A stretch of DNA of 64,000 bases, taken from Strigops habroptila (lineage: Eukaryota > Chordata > Aves > Psittaciformes > Psittacidae). The notes beneath the pieces were generated by a model. The model was not told the DNA's origin, searched no databases, and was given only the letters and a program-made list of their open reading frames with translations. The stretch spans positions 97,213,552 through 97,277,551 of the forward strand of contig NC_044277.2 of NCBI RefSeq assembly GCF_004027225.2. Reading direction: 5' to 3'. Positions 10,998-21,950 of the stretch are shown here, one piece after another (the stretch's first letter is position 1; the number at the start of each line of letters is the position of its first letter). Made by a program: the position numbers and the translations under genes.

Positions 10998-11753
10998 TCA
11001 CCTCTCACCTCCCCCCACCCCCTGGAGCTTCCCACGGCTTGCTATCACGCCCTCCTCCTCCCCCCTGTGTTCTTCTCTTTCCAAGTCCTCCAACTTTTGA
11101 AGTAGTTTCTGCGCCCAGTCCAGTTCCCTGTGGGGCTCGAGCATGGATGATTTTCGCAGAGACGTTGGTGGGGGAGGCATGGACAGAGGGAGAGGTGGAA
11201 AAAGTGATGGCTGGCTCTTGGAGTGAGACAGGTCGGGTGGGGCAGGCGGCAGCTCTCCCCTGGGCAGCTTTTCTACGCAGGGGTCGGGAAGCAGCAGTAC
11301 GGACCAGGATTCATCCACTTCCATCCCCTCGTTTTTCTGGGGATCCACCTCGTCCTCTGTCAGAGGTGCTGACGGGGCAGCGGGGGAAGGGACAGGGAGC
11401 CGATGGAAAACTTTGATCTTAGACGATGGGGGCTGTAAAGCTGTAAAAGCTCCGGCAGCAGCTGATTCCTCCGCCCTCATCACTTGAAGGGTCGTTAGAA
11501 TCAGCTTCCAAGTTGTTGCTAGTCCCTTAGCTTCTTTGTTGCTGTCGCTTACGGCATCCCATAACTGTTCCCCAACCTTTCCCCAAGTTTCGACCTTAAA
11601 AGCAGCCTGTGGATCTGGGGGGAACCCATTCTCTCGGCACCATATTAGTAATTTTTGGAGCACAAGTTCATCGTGTTTAATTCCTCTCTTAGAGAGTATA
11701 TGTAGGAGCAGTTTCACAATCACACTTTCTTCCTTTGTTAGACTCTGCCCCAT
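10998..11753 (-). pseudogene. gag: gag N-terminal fragment (matrix-like)
   Basis: A 251-codon frame starting MGQSLTKEE at 11753, with an N-myristoylation signal (MGQ). The first 100 residues resemble a matrix domain (LLLHILSKRG ... WGKVGEQLWDAV). The rest is Pro-rich (PPAPPDLS, PPLPLSMPPPP) with charged runs. It stops after GVGGGER. Capsid and nucleocapsid, including any CCHC zinc knuckle, are missing, so less than half of a normal Gag remains. It lies 180 bases after the 5' LTR, a normal leader distance. Confidence 0.8.
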
Positions 11754-11912
11754 CTCTTATTACCGGCTGCTCACCTCTAAGGGTGTCCCGTTGCAACATT
11801 CATTCTTTTTCTTCACGGACTGTCCTCCAATCCGTCCCGACTCCGGTCCCGCTGGCTCGGCTCTCCAGCCGGTCCTCTCCTTTGGGGTTGCTCCCGGTAC
11901 TATCGTGTGACG

Positions 11913-11930
11913 ATCACGTCGGGGTCACCA
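11913..11930 (-). promoter_or_regulatory. Primer-binding site, tRNA-Trp
   Basis: TGGTGACCCCGACGTGAT on the minus strand lies two bases after the 5' LTR. It is complementary to the 3' end of vertebrate tRNA-Trp, the primer used by avian leukosis/sarcoma viruses. Confidence 0.93.
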
Positions 11931-11932
11931 AC

Positions 11933-12325
11933 TGAGGAGAGACGACAATGGACCCTACACGATTCAATGTGAATCAAGCAGAAGCCACTTTATTGTTCCC
12001 ACGATCCCTTTATATACAGAGTTTTCTATCTCTACATGCGGTCACGCACCTTTTGATTGGTAAAAGCCCTCTTGCGCAAGGCAATCACGCGGCTCAGGTA
12101 AGTGTCCTTGTTGGATCACCTAATTCCTGGTGTTCTTCCCATGTATCCGACTGCAGATGTTTTCTTCCTCTTCTTCTTGGTATGCAGCTGCGTGTTTAGA
12201 AGCAGCTCTCTGATGGCTGGTTCACATCCTCTTATCTTCTTCTTGGTATGCGGCTGCATGCTTAGAAGATGCCCTCATATGGCTGGCTCATCACATGTCC
12301 ACTGTCCTCCAAATACGACCCCACA
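11933..12325 (-). repeat. 5' LTR of the provirus
   Basis: 393 bases, TG...CA on the minus strand. TATAAA lies at 12009-12014 and AATAAA at 11989-11994. Differences from the 3' LTR are three substitutions, one single-base indel and one 5-base indel, the latter inside the first copy of the U3 duplication. It is flanked outside by GTAGCT. Confidence 0.93.
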
Positions 12326-12739
12326 GTAGCTCAAGCTTTTGTTTGTTCATTTTGCAAGTACTTGCTGTTGTTAGAGCAACTCCATGGTTTTTTATTGCTT
12401 TATGGCTTCAGATTTTTGTTTATAAAAGCTTCTCTGTGTGGTTTTGCCATGTAAAAGTAGGAATTCTTTGCATCCCGTGGAATACAGATGTGTTTCAGAG
12501 AGGTACATGGGCTCTCCTGCATCCAACTCCTTACTTAATGATTAAGTGCAAGGCAAGAAGGATACACCAAAGTACAGAGAAGCACCGTCACCCTCAGGCA
12601 GTTGGGCTCTCCCCGCAGGTCTGTCCCTCACCAGAGGGACCAGAACCATTTCACCATCAATACCACCAACACTGTTCCCCAGTTCTTACACCTTGTTCTG
12701 TCCCTTTGCGGGATGGGCCTGGGGCCGATCCCTCACACC

Positions 12740-13205
12740 TATGAGGGCACCCCAGTCCTTCGTGGCTCTGAGGCGACCCTGCATGTTCATGGCTCTGAGA
12801 GGATCTTGAGTCCTTATGGGTCTAAGCCCTCATGGCTTTGAAGGGGTGCCGAGCACCCCCAGCTCTGAGGGCATGCTGCACCCCCATGGCTCTGAGAGTA
12901 TCCTGTTCCCCCAGGGCTGCAAGGGGACCCTGTGGTCCTCACAGCTCTGATGGGACCCTGGTCCCATCAGGAGAATGGGAATCCTGTGCTGTCACAGCCT
13001 TGAGGGAAACTTATCCCTCATGGCTCTGAGAGGATCCTGAACCCTCATGGCGCTGAGAGGACCCCAATCCCCCATGGTTCTGAGGGGATCCCCGATCCTT
13101 CGTGGCTCACAGAGTATCCCTGATCCATCATAGCTCTGAGAGGATCCCCGATCCCTCTCGGCTCCGAAGGGATCCCGATCGCTCACGGCTCATGGAGTAT
13201 CCCCG
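12740..13205 (+). repeat. Minisatellite upstream of gene B
   Basis: Imperfect tandem copies of a unit near 28 bases with the core CATGGCTCTGAGAGGATCC. Copies are clearest from 13010 onward and decay to the left. The array stops about 150 bases before the start codon of gene B, inside or at the edge of its CpG island. Confidence 0.75.
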
Positions 13206-13800
13206 ATCCCTCTCGCCTTGGCGGTGCCCCGCGCCGCACCTAGACCTCCCGCCGGGGGGCGCCGCAGTGCTCATGGCGGGGCGGCGGCAGGGGGCGCTGC
13301 GGGGCCGGCCGCGGAAGTGGCAGCGGCCGGTGCTGGCGGTGTCGGCGGGGCTGCCATGGCCGGTCCGCGGGCTGTGCGAGCGGAGGCGCAGGCGGTGGCG
13401 GCGCGGCTGCTCCGCGTGGAGGCCCGCCTGGCGCGGGCCGAGCGGCAGCTGCGGGCCGCGCTGGCCCTGAGCGGCCGCCTCCAGGCGCTGGAACGGCGGC
13501 TGGAGACCGGCGGCGGCTGCGGCGGCGGCTGCGGCGGGGCCCCTCAGGTGTCGGTGAGGCGCGGGGCGGCCGGCGGCGGCCAGCGGGCAGCGCGGCCCCG
13601 GGCAGCGCAGGGCCCGGTGAGCCTGGAGGACGTGTGGCTGCAGTTCAGCGAGCAGGAGTGGCGGGCGCTGCGCGGCTGGCAGCGGGCCCTGCACCAGGCC
13701 ATCATGCGGAGCAACTATCACATGCTGCTCTCCTTCGGTAAGGGCCTGACCTCCTCCTCGAGGCGGGTGTGTGTGTGGTGAGGGGTCGGAGCGGGAGCTG
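13206..13800 (+). promoter_or_regulatory. CpG island and promoter region of gene B
   Basis: Very high GC with many CpG from the minisatellite edge through exon 1. No TATA box is visible. The first coding ATG (13356) lies in a strong context, GCTGCCATGG. The transcription start is not determined. Confidence 0.6.
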
Positions 13801-16800
13801 GGCAGGGACAGGGTCCCCGCCGTGTCCCCGCTGGTCCTGTGCAAGCGGGACCCATGGCTGCACCTTACTTCACCACTCCTGCAGAGCCGGATGCTCCCAG
13901 ATGTGATGCCCAGGCCCGGTTGGAAGATGGGATCCAGAGCTGCGAGGGTGAGGATGAGGATGAGGATGAGAGAGATGATCCTGCGGAGAGCGGTGAGGGG
14001 CTTTGGGATGACTGGGCTGTTGGGACATGGAGTGCCAAAAGCTCACCGGCTGGGCCAGTTTTGGGGCATCAGCTTCTCTCCAAGGCACTCACCGTGTTGA
14101 GTGTGGTCCTCCAAATGTGGCTGTTGTGCACCTCATCCCTTCCAGTCTTACCAGGAGGCTACGTCTTTGCCCTCTCCTGATTTCTGCACTACTCTGCATT
14201 GCCGGAGCAGGACGAAGGTCAGTTCTTCAGTCTGATGGCTGGATGTCAAGAGGCCTCTCCATTCGGTGTGCACAGACATGCCAGATGTAGTTAGTTTTAC
14301 ACATGCTTGAAGTGTTCTTCCAGTTCACTGTGTTATGGAGGTAGCGTGGAGAGCCCATCTGCTTTTCCTTATTTCATAGCATTTTTTGGATACATGAAAT
14401 TCATAATTCTCTCTAGAGCTTTTCTGATGGGTTAGAAGCGGTGTGTGTTTTACTGAGAGCGACTGAAAAGGGACTGGCATGACTCTAGCAGAGTCAAAAG
14501 AGAAGCAAACCTCGAGAACAAGAATTCAGGTGGCACTGCCCTTTCCCAGGGCGGCGTAGAACGGGTTTTCAGCTGCTAATGGGCACCACCACAAAATGGA
14601 CATTTCGCCTGCATGAAAATTGTGTGGGTTTCTGAGGCTCAAAATGTCTGCTGAGGGTTTTGTGACAAATATTTGGGGCCTGTTTGAGAGACCTTGGTCA
14701 GCGAGAACTGAAGTGAGGGCTTTGTCTAGAGTGCAAGCTAGAACAGAGCTGCTGGGATAAGAACAGGAATTAATTTTGTGTATGGAATTAAAATAACATT
14801 GTTTCCTATTAACAGAAGACAGCATAATCCATATTAAGCAAGAGGAAGAGTTGGCCTCTGCAGATCAGCAGGAAGGGGAGGCTGGAGAAGCTCCTGAAGA
14901 GCCGTGCCCGGGTGAGTAACTGCATAGCTCGGAGGGAATATGAAAGAGAAGGATTAAATTCCAAGGTTGGGGTTTTTTTCCACCTATTCTCATGTATTCC
15001 AAATGTTTTATGAAGAGCTCACGGGTTTTGAACAGACTTGCCACTGGTTCTGACGGGTAAGGGCTGGTATTCTGTCTTGCCCTTCTCACAGCCGTTTCGG
15101 AGTTTGCAAAGCATGTGGCTGGTTCCCATCCAAGCAGTGCAGTGGGGAATAGAAAATGTTTGGTTCTCCCTTAATTTCCTCACTTTTCTTACCTCACATT
15201 GACAGCTCTGGTTAAATATATCATCACAATTGGTCACTTTTTGGGGCCAATGGGTTAACTTGGAAGAGGCAAAGCTCAGTGCTGGGATGAGGTGTATGGT
15301 TGGTGCCATCCACTGCAGGGTGTCTGCAGGGGGTCAGAGCAGTTGTGGCAGCTCTGCAGCTCCCTGACCCCTGCAGCTTTCTCTCACAGGGTTGTGGTGC
15401 CTGTCCTCCTCCAGAGGCTTCAGGTTGCCTTTTCCCTTCTCTCCTGTGTTTTTTCTGCATACACGAGCGAGTGCACTGGCTCCTGGGGGTGCTGGTGCTG
15501 TACAGGGAGCCTGCGCAGCCCAGGGACCTGCCTTCTTACTCAGTGATACCTCTTTGTATTACAGGTAAACTTTTCTGCTTTGGAGCTTGGCTGTCCTTAC
15601 CTTTTACAAAGGGCAGCAGCTCTACCTGATTGCTCCGTCATTATTTTACTTGGCATCCAGTATGTGGCAAACTGGGGTTTTTAGACCTTTAAGAAACTGG
15701 GCTTCTGGGAGCTTGGCTTGTGGGAAAATGAAAAACAAAAGCAGAGCAGGTTCCACCCTTGTGAGATCCTGAGCTTACGCGGTTACAATATGCTTGTCTT
15801 CTATTTTCTCCTTTCACAGAGCAAGCGTTTTACGAGCCTGAGGCTTCAAATCAGCCCAAAAAAGGCAACGAGGTGCATGCCAGGGAGCTGCCAGCTGTGG
15901 AGGGTGAGGACCTCCCAGAAGACCCTGATGCAGGTGAGGATTCCCTGGCAAAAACTCTCCCTGAGGGAATTGCCCCTCCTGTTGAGTCTTCCCTAAGGCT
16001 TTGTCAGCACTTCCCTTGTCTTTGTGCATTCCCAAATCTTCGCTTCCCTTGTCTTTGCGCATTCCCAAATCTTCCGTGCTTTGCATCTTTCTTTGATGTT
16101 TCTCAACTGCGTGTATTTTCCCTCATGAGCAGGATTTCAGACTTATGCAACTGATGTTTCATCGTGGATTAAACAAGAAGAGGAGCCACGCTGCCCTGAA
16201 CGACAAGACTTGGAGAAAGAAGAAGTCTCTGCAGATCCAAGCACAGGTTAGTAGTGGATTTCAGCTGAGATTTCTGGGACAGTAAATCTAATTCAGATTT
16301 TTTTTTTATACTATATTAGATGTCATGAACTAGTAATTTAAGCCACGAAAGAACTAGACCAAACCTCAGTCTGCTAGTTAATATTTGTTCTCAAAAATGG
16401 GAGGTTCTGTCAGCCCAAGAGGCTCTGGTGAGACTCCTCCCTGCAGTCCTGCATCCAGCTCGGGGGCCCCTAACAGGAGGAGATGATGGTGAGAGTCCAG
16501 AGGAGGCCACAAAGATGTTCCCAAGTGCTGGAGCACCTCTGCTATGGAGACAGGCTGAGAGAGCTGGGCTTGTTCAGCCTGGAGAAGAGAAGGCTCCGGG
16601 GACACCTTAGAGCAGCTTCCAGTGCATCAAGGGGCTGACAAGAAAGCTGGAGAGGGGCTTTTGGCAAGGGCAGGTAGGGACAGGACAAGGGGGAATGGGT
16701 TTAAACTGACAGAGGGGAGATTTAGATGAGATGTGAGGAAGAAGTTCTTCCCTGTGAGAGTGGTGAGGCCCTGGCACAGGTTGCCCAGAGAAGCTGTGGC

Positions 16801-19800
16801 TGCCCCATCCCTGGCAGTGTTCAAGGCCAGGTTGGACGGGGCTTGGAGCAACCTGCTCTAGTGGAAGGTGTCCCTGTCCACAGCAGGGGGTTGGAACTGT
16901 ATGGTCCTTAAGGCTCCTTCAAACCCAAATCATTCTAGGATTCCCTCTGGCTTGGTGGCTCCTAAAGCTGGTACCAATGAACAAGAAGCCCTGAGTTTGC
17001 ATTCCCAAGCAGGAGAGCTGTCCTGCAGCTAAAGATAAGGTGACTTTAATGCAAAACAATTTTGGGATGTGCTGTTTGGAGATGTGCATGCTGACGTTTG
17101 TTCATTTGGTGGTGATGTTGTACTCCAGAGTGTACTTGGAGTATGGATCATGCCTGATTCCTTCACTTAACCTAAGTTACTTAAACATTCACAGCATGTG
17201 GTGAAGTTACTATAGAGTAAATCAAGAGGTAAACTCTTGGTATGCTGGTAACTGCGTGGAAACTGCCAGTGTGCATGATTTTGCCCCACCAGAAAAGGTC
17301 ATCCAGAATTTCACCCTGGTGTGAGGCTGGATCTGCTCCACCTCACCCCTTCCCATGGGAAGCCTGTTACAACCACTCCAAGAGCTCTCAGGGTGGGCTT
17401 CCCAGCCCACTCAGCCTGTGCCAGACCTTCCAGCTTGTGTGTACACATAACCTGGAGTTACTGGGGTGGGAGGACATGCTTAGACAACTACTGTAGAGCA
17501 ACCGGTGCCTTCTGCATTCACACTTTAGCTCAGCCTGTGGTAACATGTTTGTGTGCTGCTGTCCCAGTCCACCACTGGAGAAATAAGGGCTGGAGATGTT
17601 TTTGCAGTGCAGGTAACTTTGGATTCAGCTGGATGACGCTGCTGAGAGGCCCGTGGTCCTTTGTGGCGCTCAGTGGAATCTTTCTGTAGCAACTGGCAGG
17701 TGTTGGAAGGGTCACAGGTCTTAGGAGACAGAAAAACCATGGAGCGTTAGAGAGTTGGGCTGAAGGGCGTTGTTGGAAATAAGCTGGAAAATGAAACACT
17801 GGAAACAATCAGAGACAGGGGGAATTTGTAAGTCAGCAGGACAGTTTTGTCCAGTGGTGCCTTTTTAGGTTGGATTGTCAGGAGTCATGTTTTCTGAGGA
17901 AAGCAGGAGAGGCATCTAAGGGAGAGGCAGCTCTCTGTCAGGGCCTGCCTCTGCATCAAGCCAGAGATGTGTGCCTGTCTGGGGATGACTTGTAATGTCC
18001 GAGAGCTTCCTCCACTCACCACTGCTCCAAGCTTTCTCCAAGGAGAAAGACCCAGGCAGAGAACATCTCCCTGCAGAAGCCCAGCCTGGGATCCCGGAAG
18101 GGGATGCAGCCCCAGGGACACACTGGGCTGGCACTGGTGCCGTGACTTGGACCCTTCCTGCTCTAGATGCTCGCTGGATTGTCTGGAGAGCAGCAGAGAG
18201 CACCGAGGGGTGGCCATGTCCACTCTGTCAGGGAACTTAGACCTCACATTTCAAGACATCTGTGTGAGAGAGGGAAGATAAGACATTGCATCAGTGATTT
18301 GTTGTGTAGATTTAAAAGAAAAAAAGAATTGGGGAAAAAAAAATATTCTGTTTTCCTGAAGATTCTCTTTCAGTGCAACACTAGTACTTGCTCCCCCGTC
18401 GGTATTAAAACCTCCCACCTTATTTACTTTGTCCCTTAGTGTGGCTGTGGGCTTGGAGGGACTCTCTGAAGAGGCTTCCTTGATTAGAATCATAGAATCA
18501 CAGAATGATTTGGGTTGGAAAGGACCTTAAGATCATCCAGTTCCAACCCCCCTGCCATGGGCAGGGACACCTTCCATTAGACCATGTCTCCCAAGGCTCT
18601 GTCCAGCCTGGCCTTGAACACTGCCAGGGATGGAGCATTTACCACTTCTTTGGGCAACCTGTTCCAGTGCCTCACCACCCTCACAGTAAAGAACTTCTCC
18701 CTTATATCTAACCTGAACTTCCCCTGTTTTAATCAAAGACTCTTAAATGTATCTGTTTCAGTGCATGATGAAAACACAAAGAGGGACCCTGCAGTGGATT
18801 GCTTTGAAAGCACAGCACGTGACTCAGAGGTGCCAGGAAGACCTGGAGAGCAGTTTTCCAAGGATCCTAGCCCCGGAGTGCTGTGGGACAGTCAGTGGAA
18901 TTCAGAAATGATGGAAACAAACACCACTGGGAACAGTCTTGGGGATGACACTCGGCATGCCCGAGGGTTTGGTGAGCACTTGGATTTCTTCAGCGCTCAG
19001 GAAAACAGCGTCAGAATGGGACCATGCACATACACCAAACAGGAGAGAAACTCCACCCAGCAGGAACATCTCCAGGCTCCCCAGGGAGCCCGAGAAGGAG
19101 AGGTGTCTCCAGACCCCACATGTGAGAGGAGTCTCAATGAAAGGGCATTCTGTCTGCTGCACTCGCAGCCATGTGCTGCAGGTGAGAAAGGAACCGGGCA
19201 AGAGCCCGCTTCTGCCTCCTATCAGGGGCTGCCCATGGGGCCACATCTTATCACCCGCCCCGACTGTGGACAGAACCCTATGGGTGAACCTGGGCTTCAT
19301 GAGCACCACGGGCTGGGTGGAGAGGAGCAGCCGCCAGCAGAAAGCAAAGAGAATTTCCCTGCGGAAAACCCTTTGGCCAGCCCCTGCTGGGATCATCCGC
19401 AGGACAAGGCGGAGGCCTGCAGCAGGTGCCAGCAGCACTTGGCACCCCGGGGCAGCCCCACGGGACAGCAGCAGGGCCAAGGCAGGGGCAAGTCCTACAT
19501 TTGCAGCGACTGTGGGAAAAGCTTTGTGTGCCATTCGTGGCTTGTTAGGCACCAGATGACCCACACAGGAGAGAGGCCATACAAGTGCTCCAAGTGTGAC
19601 AAAAGCTACCGGAGAAAGGATTACCTTCTAAACCACCTGCGCCGGCACTCGGGAGAGAGGCTCTTCCAGTGCTCCCTCTGCAGGAAGAGATTTGTGCTCA
19701 GGAGGAGTTTATTGAAGCATCAGGAAAGTCACCTGCAAGAAACACACCTGACGCTGGCCAGTTGGCCCTGCACGGAGATCAGAGGGGCTGTAATGCACTC

Positions 19801-19807
19801 CATATAG
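13356..19807 (+). CDS. Coiled-coil/KRAB-like C2H2 zinc finger protein (gene B)
   Basis: Six exons with GT-AG borders and consistent phases: 13356-13737, 13885-13992, 14816-14911, 15820-15933, 16133-16246 and 18762-19807, giving 619 codons. Residues 5-50 form an Ala/Arg/Leu-rich coiled coil. A KRAB-A-like box follows ([19 protein letters not shown] ... NYHMLLSF). Four symmetric phase-1 exons encode acidic linkers, two with IKQE ([16 protein letters not shown]). The last exon has a long spacer and three C2H2 fingers (about 19500-19730: [30 protein letters not shown]). Unlike D and G, coiled coil and KRAB lie in one exon, with a 63-nt intron-like insert between them. The last acceptor lies just after a CR1 copy. 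Role: nuclear DNA-binding regulator, inferred from family. The exon model needs transcript support. Confidence 0.82.
16425..16945 (+). mobile_element. CR1 LINE fragment, sense
   Basis: Sense CR1 3' region including GTTCAGCCTGGAGAAGAG, the TTGCCCAGAGAAGCTGTGG block and TTGGAACTGTATGGTCCTT, ending at the degenerate 3' terminus. It lies in the last intron of gene B. Confidence 0.92.
18485..18737 (-). mobile_element. CR1 LINE fragment, antisense
   Basis: Starts AGAATCATAGAATCACAGAA and runs through CCTGCCATGGGCAGGGACAC to CCTGAACTTCCCCTG. It ends 24 bases before the final exon of gene B, so its pyrimidine-rich edge may contribute to that splice acceptor. Confidence 0.93.
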
Positions 19808-21000
19808 AAAATCCTGCCCAGCTGGGGGGGTTTGCAGCACCTTCGGCTGTCACCTTTGCTGGGCAGGGCCATGGCGAGATCCCCCTGCTCTGCTGGGCCA
19901 TGGCAGGAGGAGGCGGCTGTGGAACAGCCATCCTGAGCCCCCTCCCAGGCAAAGGAAGAAAGTTGGGGATTATTTTCCACAGATGGCGTTGAAATGGTCT
20001 GTGGAGCTGGTTCACCGCCTTCACCAATGCCTGTTGCTGCTGGGCACGTTTTGGAGCTGTGCTGGAAGTCTGTGATGCTGAGAGTTACTGCTAGCTGTGA
20101 GTCCACGCCAGAGAGAAAGCTCATTGGCAAAGGAAACATGTTGTAGCAGTTCAGGCTCGAGAAAGCCTGCAGTGTTATCCCTAGGCTGCGGAGAGTCCGG
20201 AGTCAGGGACTGGGCTGGAAATGAGTTGAAGTTGCTAACACTAACTTTCCAAGTGGAACAGTGTCAGGAAAGACCTACTTTTGTGAAATGCTTTGAGAAA
20301 GGAAGTGCTGACTTTCTGGCTCTTTGGAAGAAGCCTCTTAGCGGCAACTGGACAGAGGGGCGCAGAGCCCATGAGGCAGCTTGTTCCTGCAGTTAAATGA
20401 TGGAGCTCACGGGGCTCCGTGCTGCTGAACCCCAACTGCGGATTCCTGAAGGCTGAGATCCTCACCTGGAATAGAGTTTTGATTTTGCATAGCCTTAAAG
20501 TTGTGTGGTACTTGCTTTCCCTCCTTGTTGCAGGTCTTGCGTGTGTGTTCAGTTTGCCAAATCCTGTGAAAACAGACCACGTAGATGCTCGTTAAACATT
20601 CTCCTACAGAAAAATGTACTTTTGCTCATATTTGGCACCTGTTAACAGGGCTGTGAGCCTCTGACATGCCATGGCACTGCAAGGACATGATTAATTCTTT
20701 TCCATGATCCAAGCCTGGATGTACCATCTGTCACCGTGTCGATGGTGTCAGAAGGCAAACGCAGAAGCAGCAGCACTGGCTGGGTTGGGAAGAGCATGTT
20801 TTGGTTCAGGGCTCCATCGCTGCCAGACAAACTTTGTTAAACAGCCTTTTTTACGTGCGCGTTTCTGCTGCGGTTCTGTCAGGGTGGGTTTGCGTCAGCG
20901 GGAAATGTCACGGGTTTTTAAATTAAAATTGGTAGAGAAATTTCACTGCGTGTTCCACAGGGGAAGGGGAGAGGGTGAGCGAGGTTGACGCTACGGGGCT
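19808..21000 (+). other. 3' UTR of gene B and intergenic DNA
   Basis: No further coding exon is visible. No AATAAA is present near the stop; ATTAAA at 20922-20927 is a candidate signal, which would give a 3' UTR of about 1.1 kb. Repeats are not apparent. Confidence 0.35.
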
Positions 21001-21950
21001 GCCGTCCTACCTCACAGCTTCGCTGCAGTAACCGACCCGGGACGGGGGCGGAGCAGCCGGTCGCCCCCTCCACGGCTGAGCGAGGCCTTCCCGGCTGGAA
21101 CGGGGCTGCCCTCCGGGCGGGCCGCACGCCGGGCCGGGAACAGGCCGAACCCGTTCCCCTGGCTCCCGCCGCCGCTCTGGCCCCGCCCGAGCCGCCGCCG
21201 CTCCGCGTTGCTATGACAACGAGAAAAACGCGGGCTCGTCATCCCCGCTCCGTGAGGACACGCTTGCCATCCTCCAATCAGCGTCCCGTTTCTTCGTGCG
21301 CTGGCCAATGGGAATGAATGTGTCTGCCCGAACTCCCTCGTGGAGGCCGCGCCGCACTTACCCGCGGTGATTGGCTGTCGTGACACCGCTCCGCCAATGG
21401 GAGGGCGGAGGCAAGGAGCGACAGGCCAATGGCGAGGAGAAGTGGGCCGGCGCGCCCCGCCCAGGGCTGGCTGCGCGTGGAGGCCGGCGTCTCGCCCGAT
21501 TGGCTGCTGCCCAGGCGGGGGGGCGTGGCGTGGTGCCGCGGAGGGAGATGGCGGCGGGCCGGGAGTGGTGGAGGAGCTTGGGATGGGGGCGCTGGTCGTG
21601 CCGCGGGGTCTTCTACCCGGGGCCGTGAGGGAAGACCTGTGTGCCTCTCGGCACTAGTGGAGTGTGGCAGCGAGGCGGGAACGGCCGCCTTTGGGGGGGG
21701 CGGGTCCCTGCGAGGCTTGTGCCTGCTGCGGAGTCGGGGAGACCCGCGGGGCCCCGGGCGCTGGAGCAGGTTCGCCCCGCCTGCGGGCGTGGGGCTGTGT
21801 CCTGCCTCCCTTTACATACGCGCTGCCCCGGGGGCTACACGGGCGCGTTCCCTGGGAGTCTGCCCGGCGGCGTGTGGTTCCCCTGCAGCTGCGGAGCGGG
21901 TGGGAAGGTGCAGCCTCCGCCGGGGCATGCAGGGGCTGGCAGCAGGGGGC
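21001..21950. promoter_or_regulatory. CpG island promoter with six CCAAT boxes
   Basis: Within 230 bases there are CCAAT at 21274, 21305, 21394 and 21426 and ATTGG (reverse CCAAT) at 21370 and 21499. Each is in the extended NF-Y context (CCAATCAG, CCAATGGG, GATTGGCTG). No TATA box is seen. A possible first coding exon follows: ATG at 21548 (GGAGATGGCGG context) to a GTGAGG donor after 21624, encoding a Trp-rich peptide MAAGREWWRSLG. I could not link this exon with certainty to a downstream gene. The best candidates are the THAP copy and the decayed KRAB-ZNF gene. Confidence 0.65.

Larger units (their letters stand above)
6144..12331 (-). mobile_element. Endogenous retrovirus (class II, alpharetrovirus-like), mosaic and defective
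   Basis: A minus-strand provirus bounded by two near-identical LTRs (6150-6546 and 11933-12325) and a perfect 6-bp target duplication, GTAGCT, at 6144-6149 and 12326-12331. A primer-binding site for tRNA-Trp follows the 5' LTR, and a polypurine tract precedes the 3' LTR. The gag, pol and env remnants lie in the expected order but are truncated, frameshifted or missing pieces; no capsid, nucleocapsid or protease could be recognised. tRNA-Trp priming, 6-bp duplication, YMDD reverse transcriptase and a CX6CC-type TM subunit point to an avian alpharetrovirus-related class II lineage. The LTRs differ by 3 substitutions and 2 indels, so the insertion is young on an avian timescale. A second LTR-like segment sits inside. 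Confidence 0.93.

Noticed and set aside
13273-13470. Upstream ATG at 13273 as start of gene B
   Set aside because: It is in a different frame from the KRAB box. The in-frame ATG at 13356 has a better context and leads into the coiled coil.
18584-18761. Start codon of a 407-codon frame inside the CR1 copy before the last exon of gene B
   Set aside because: The first 59 codons are antisense CR1. The family splice pattern (phase-1 acceptor TTTCAG at 18761) explains the real exon start.
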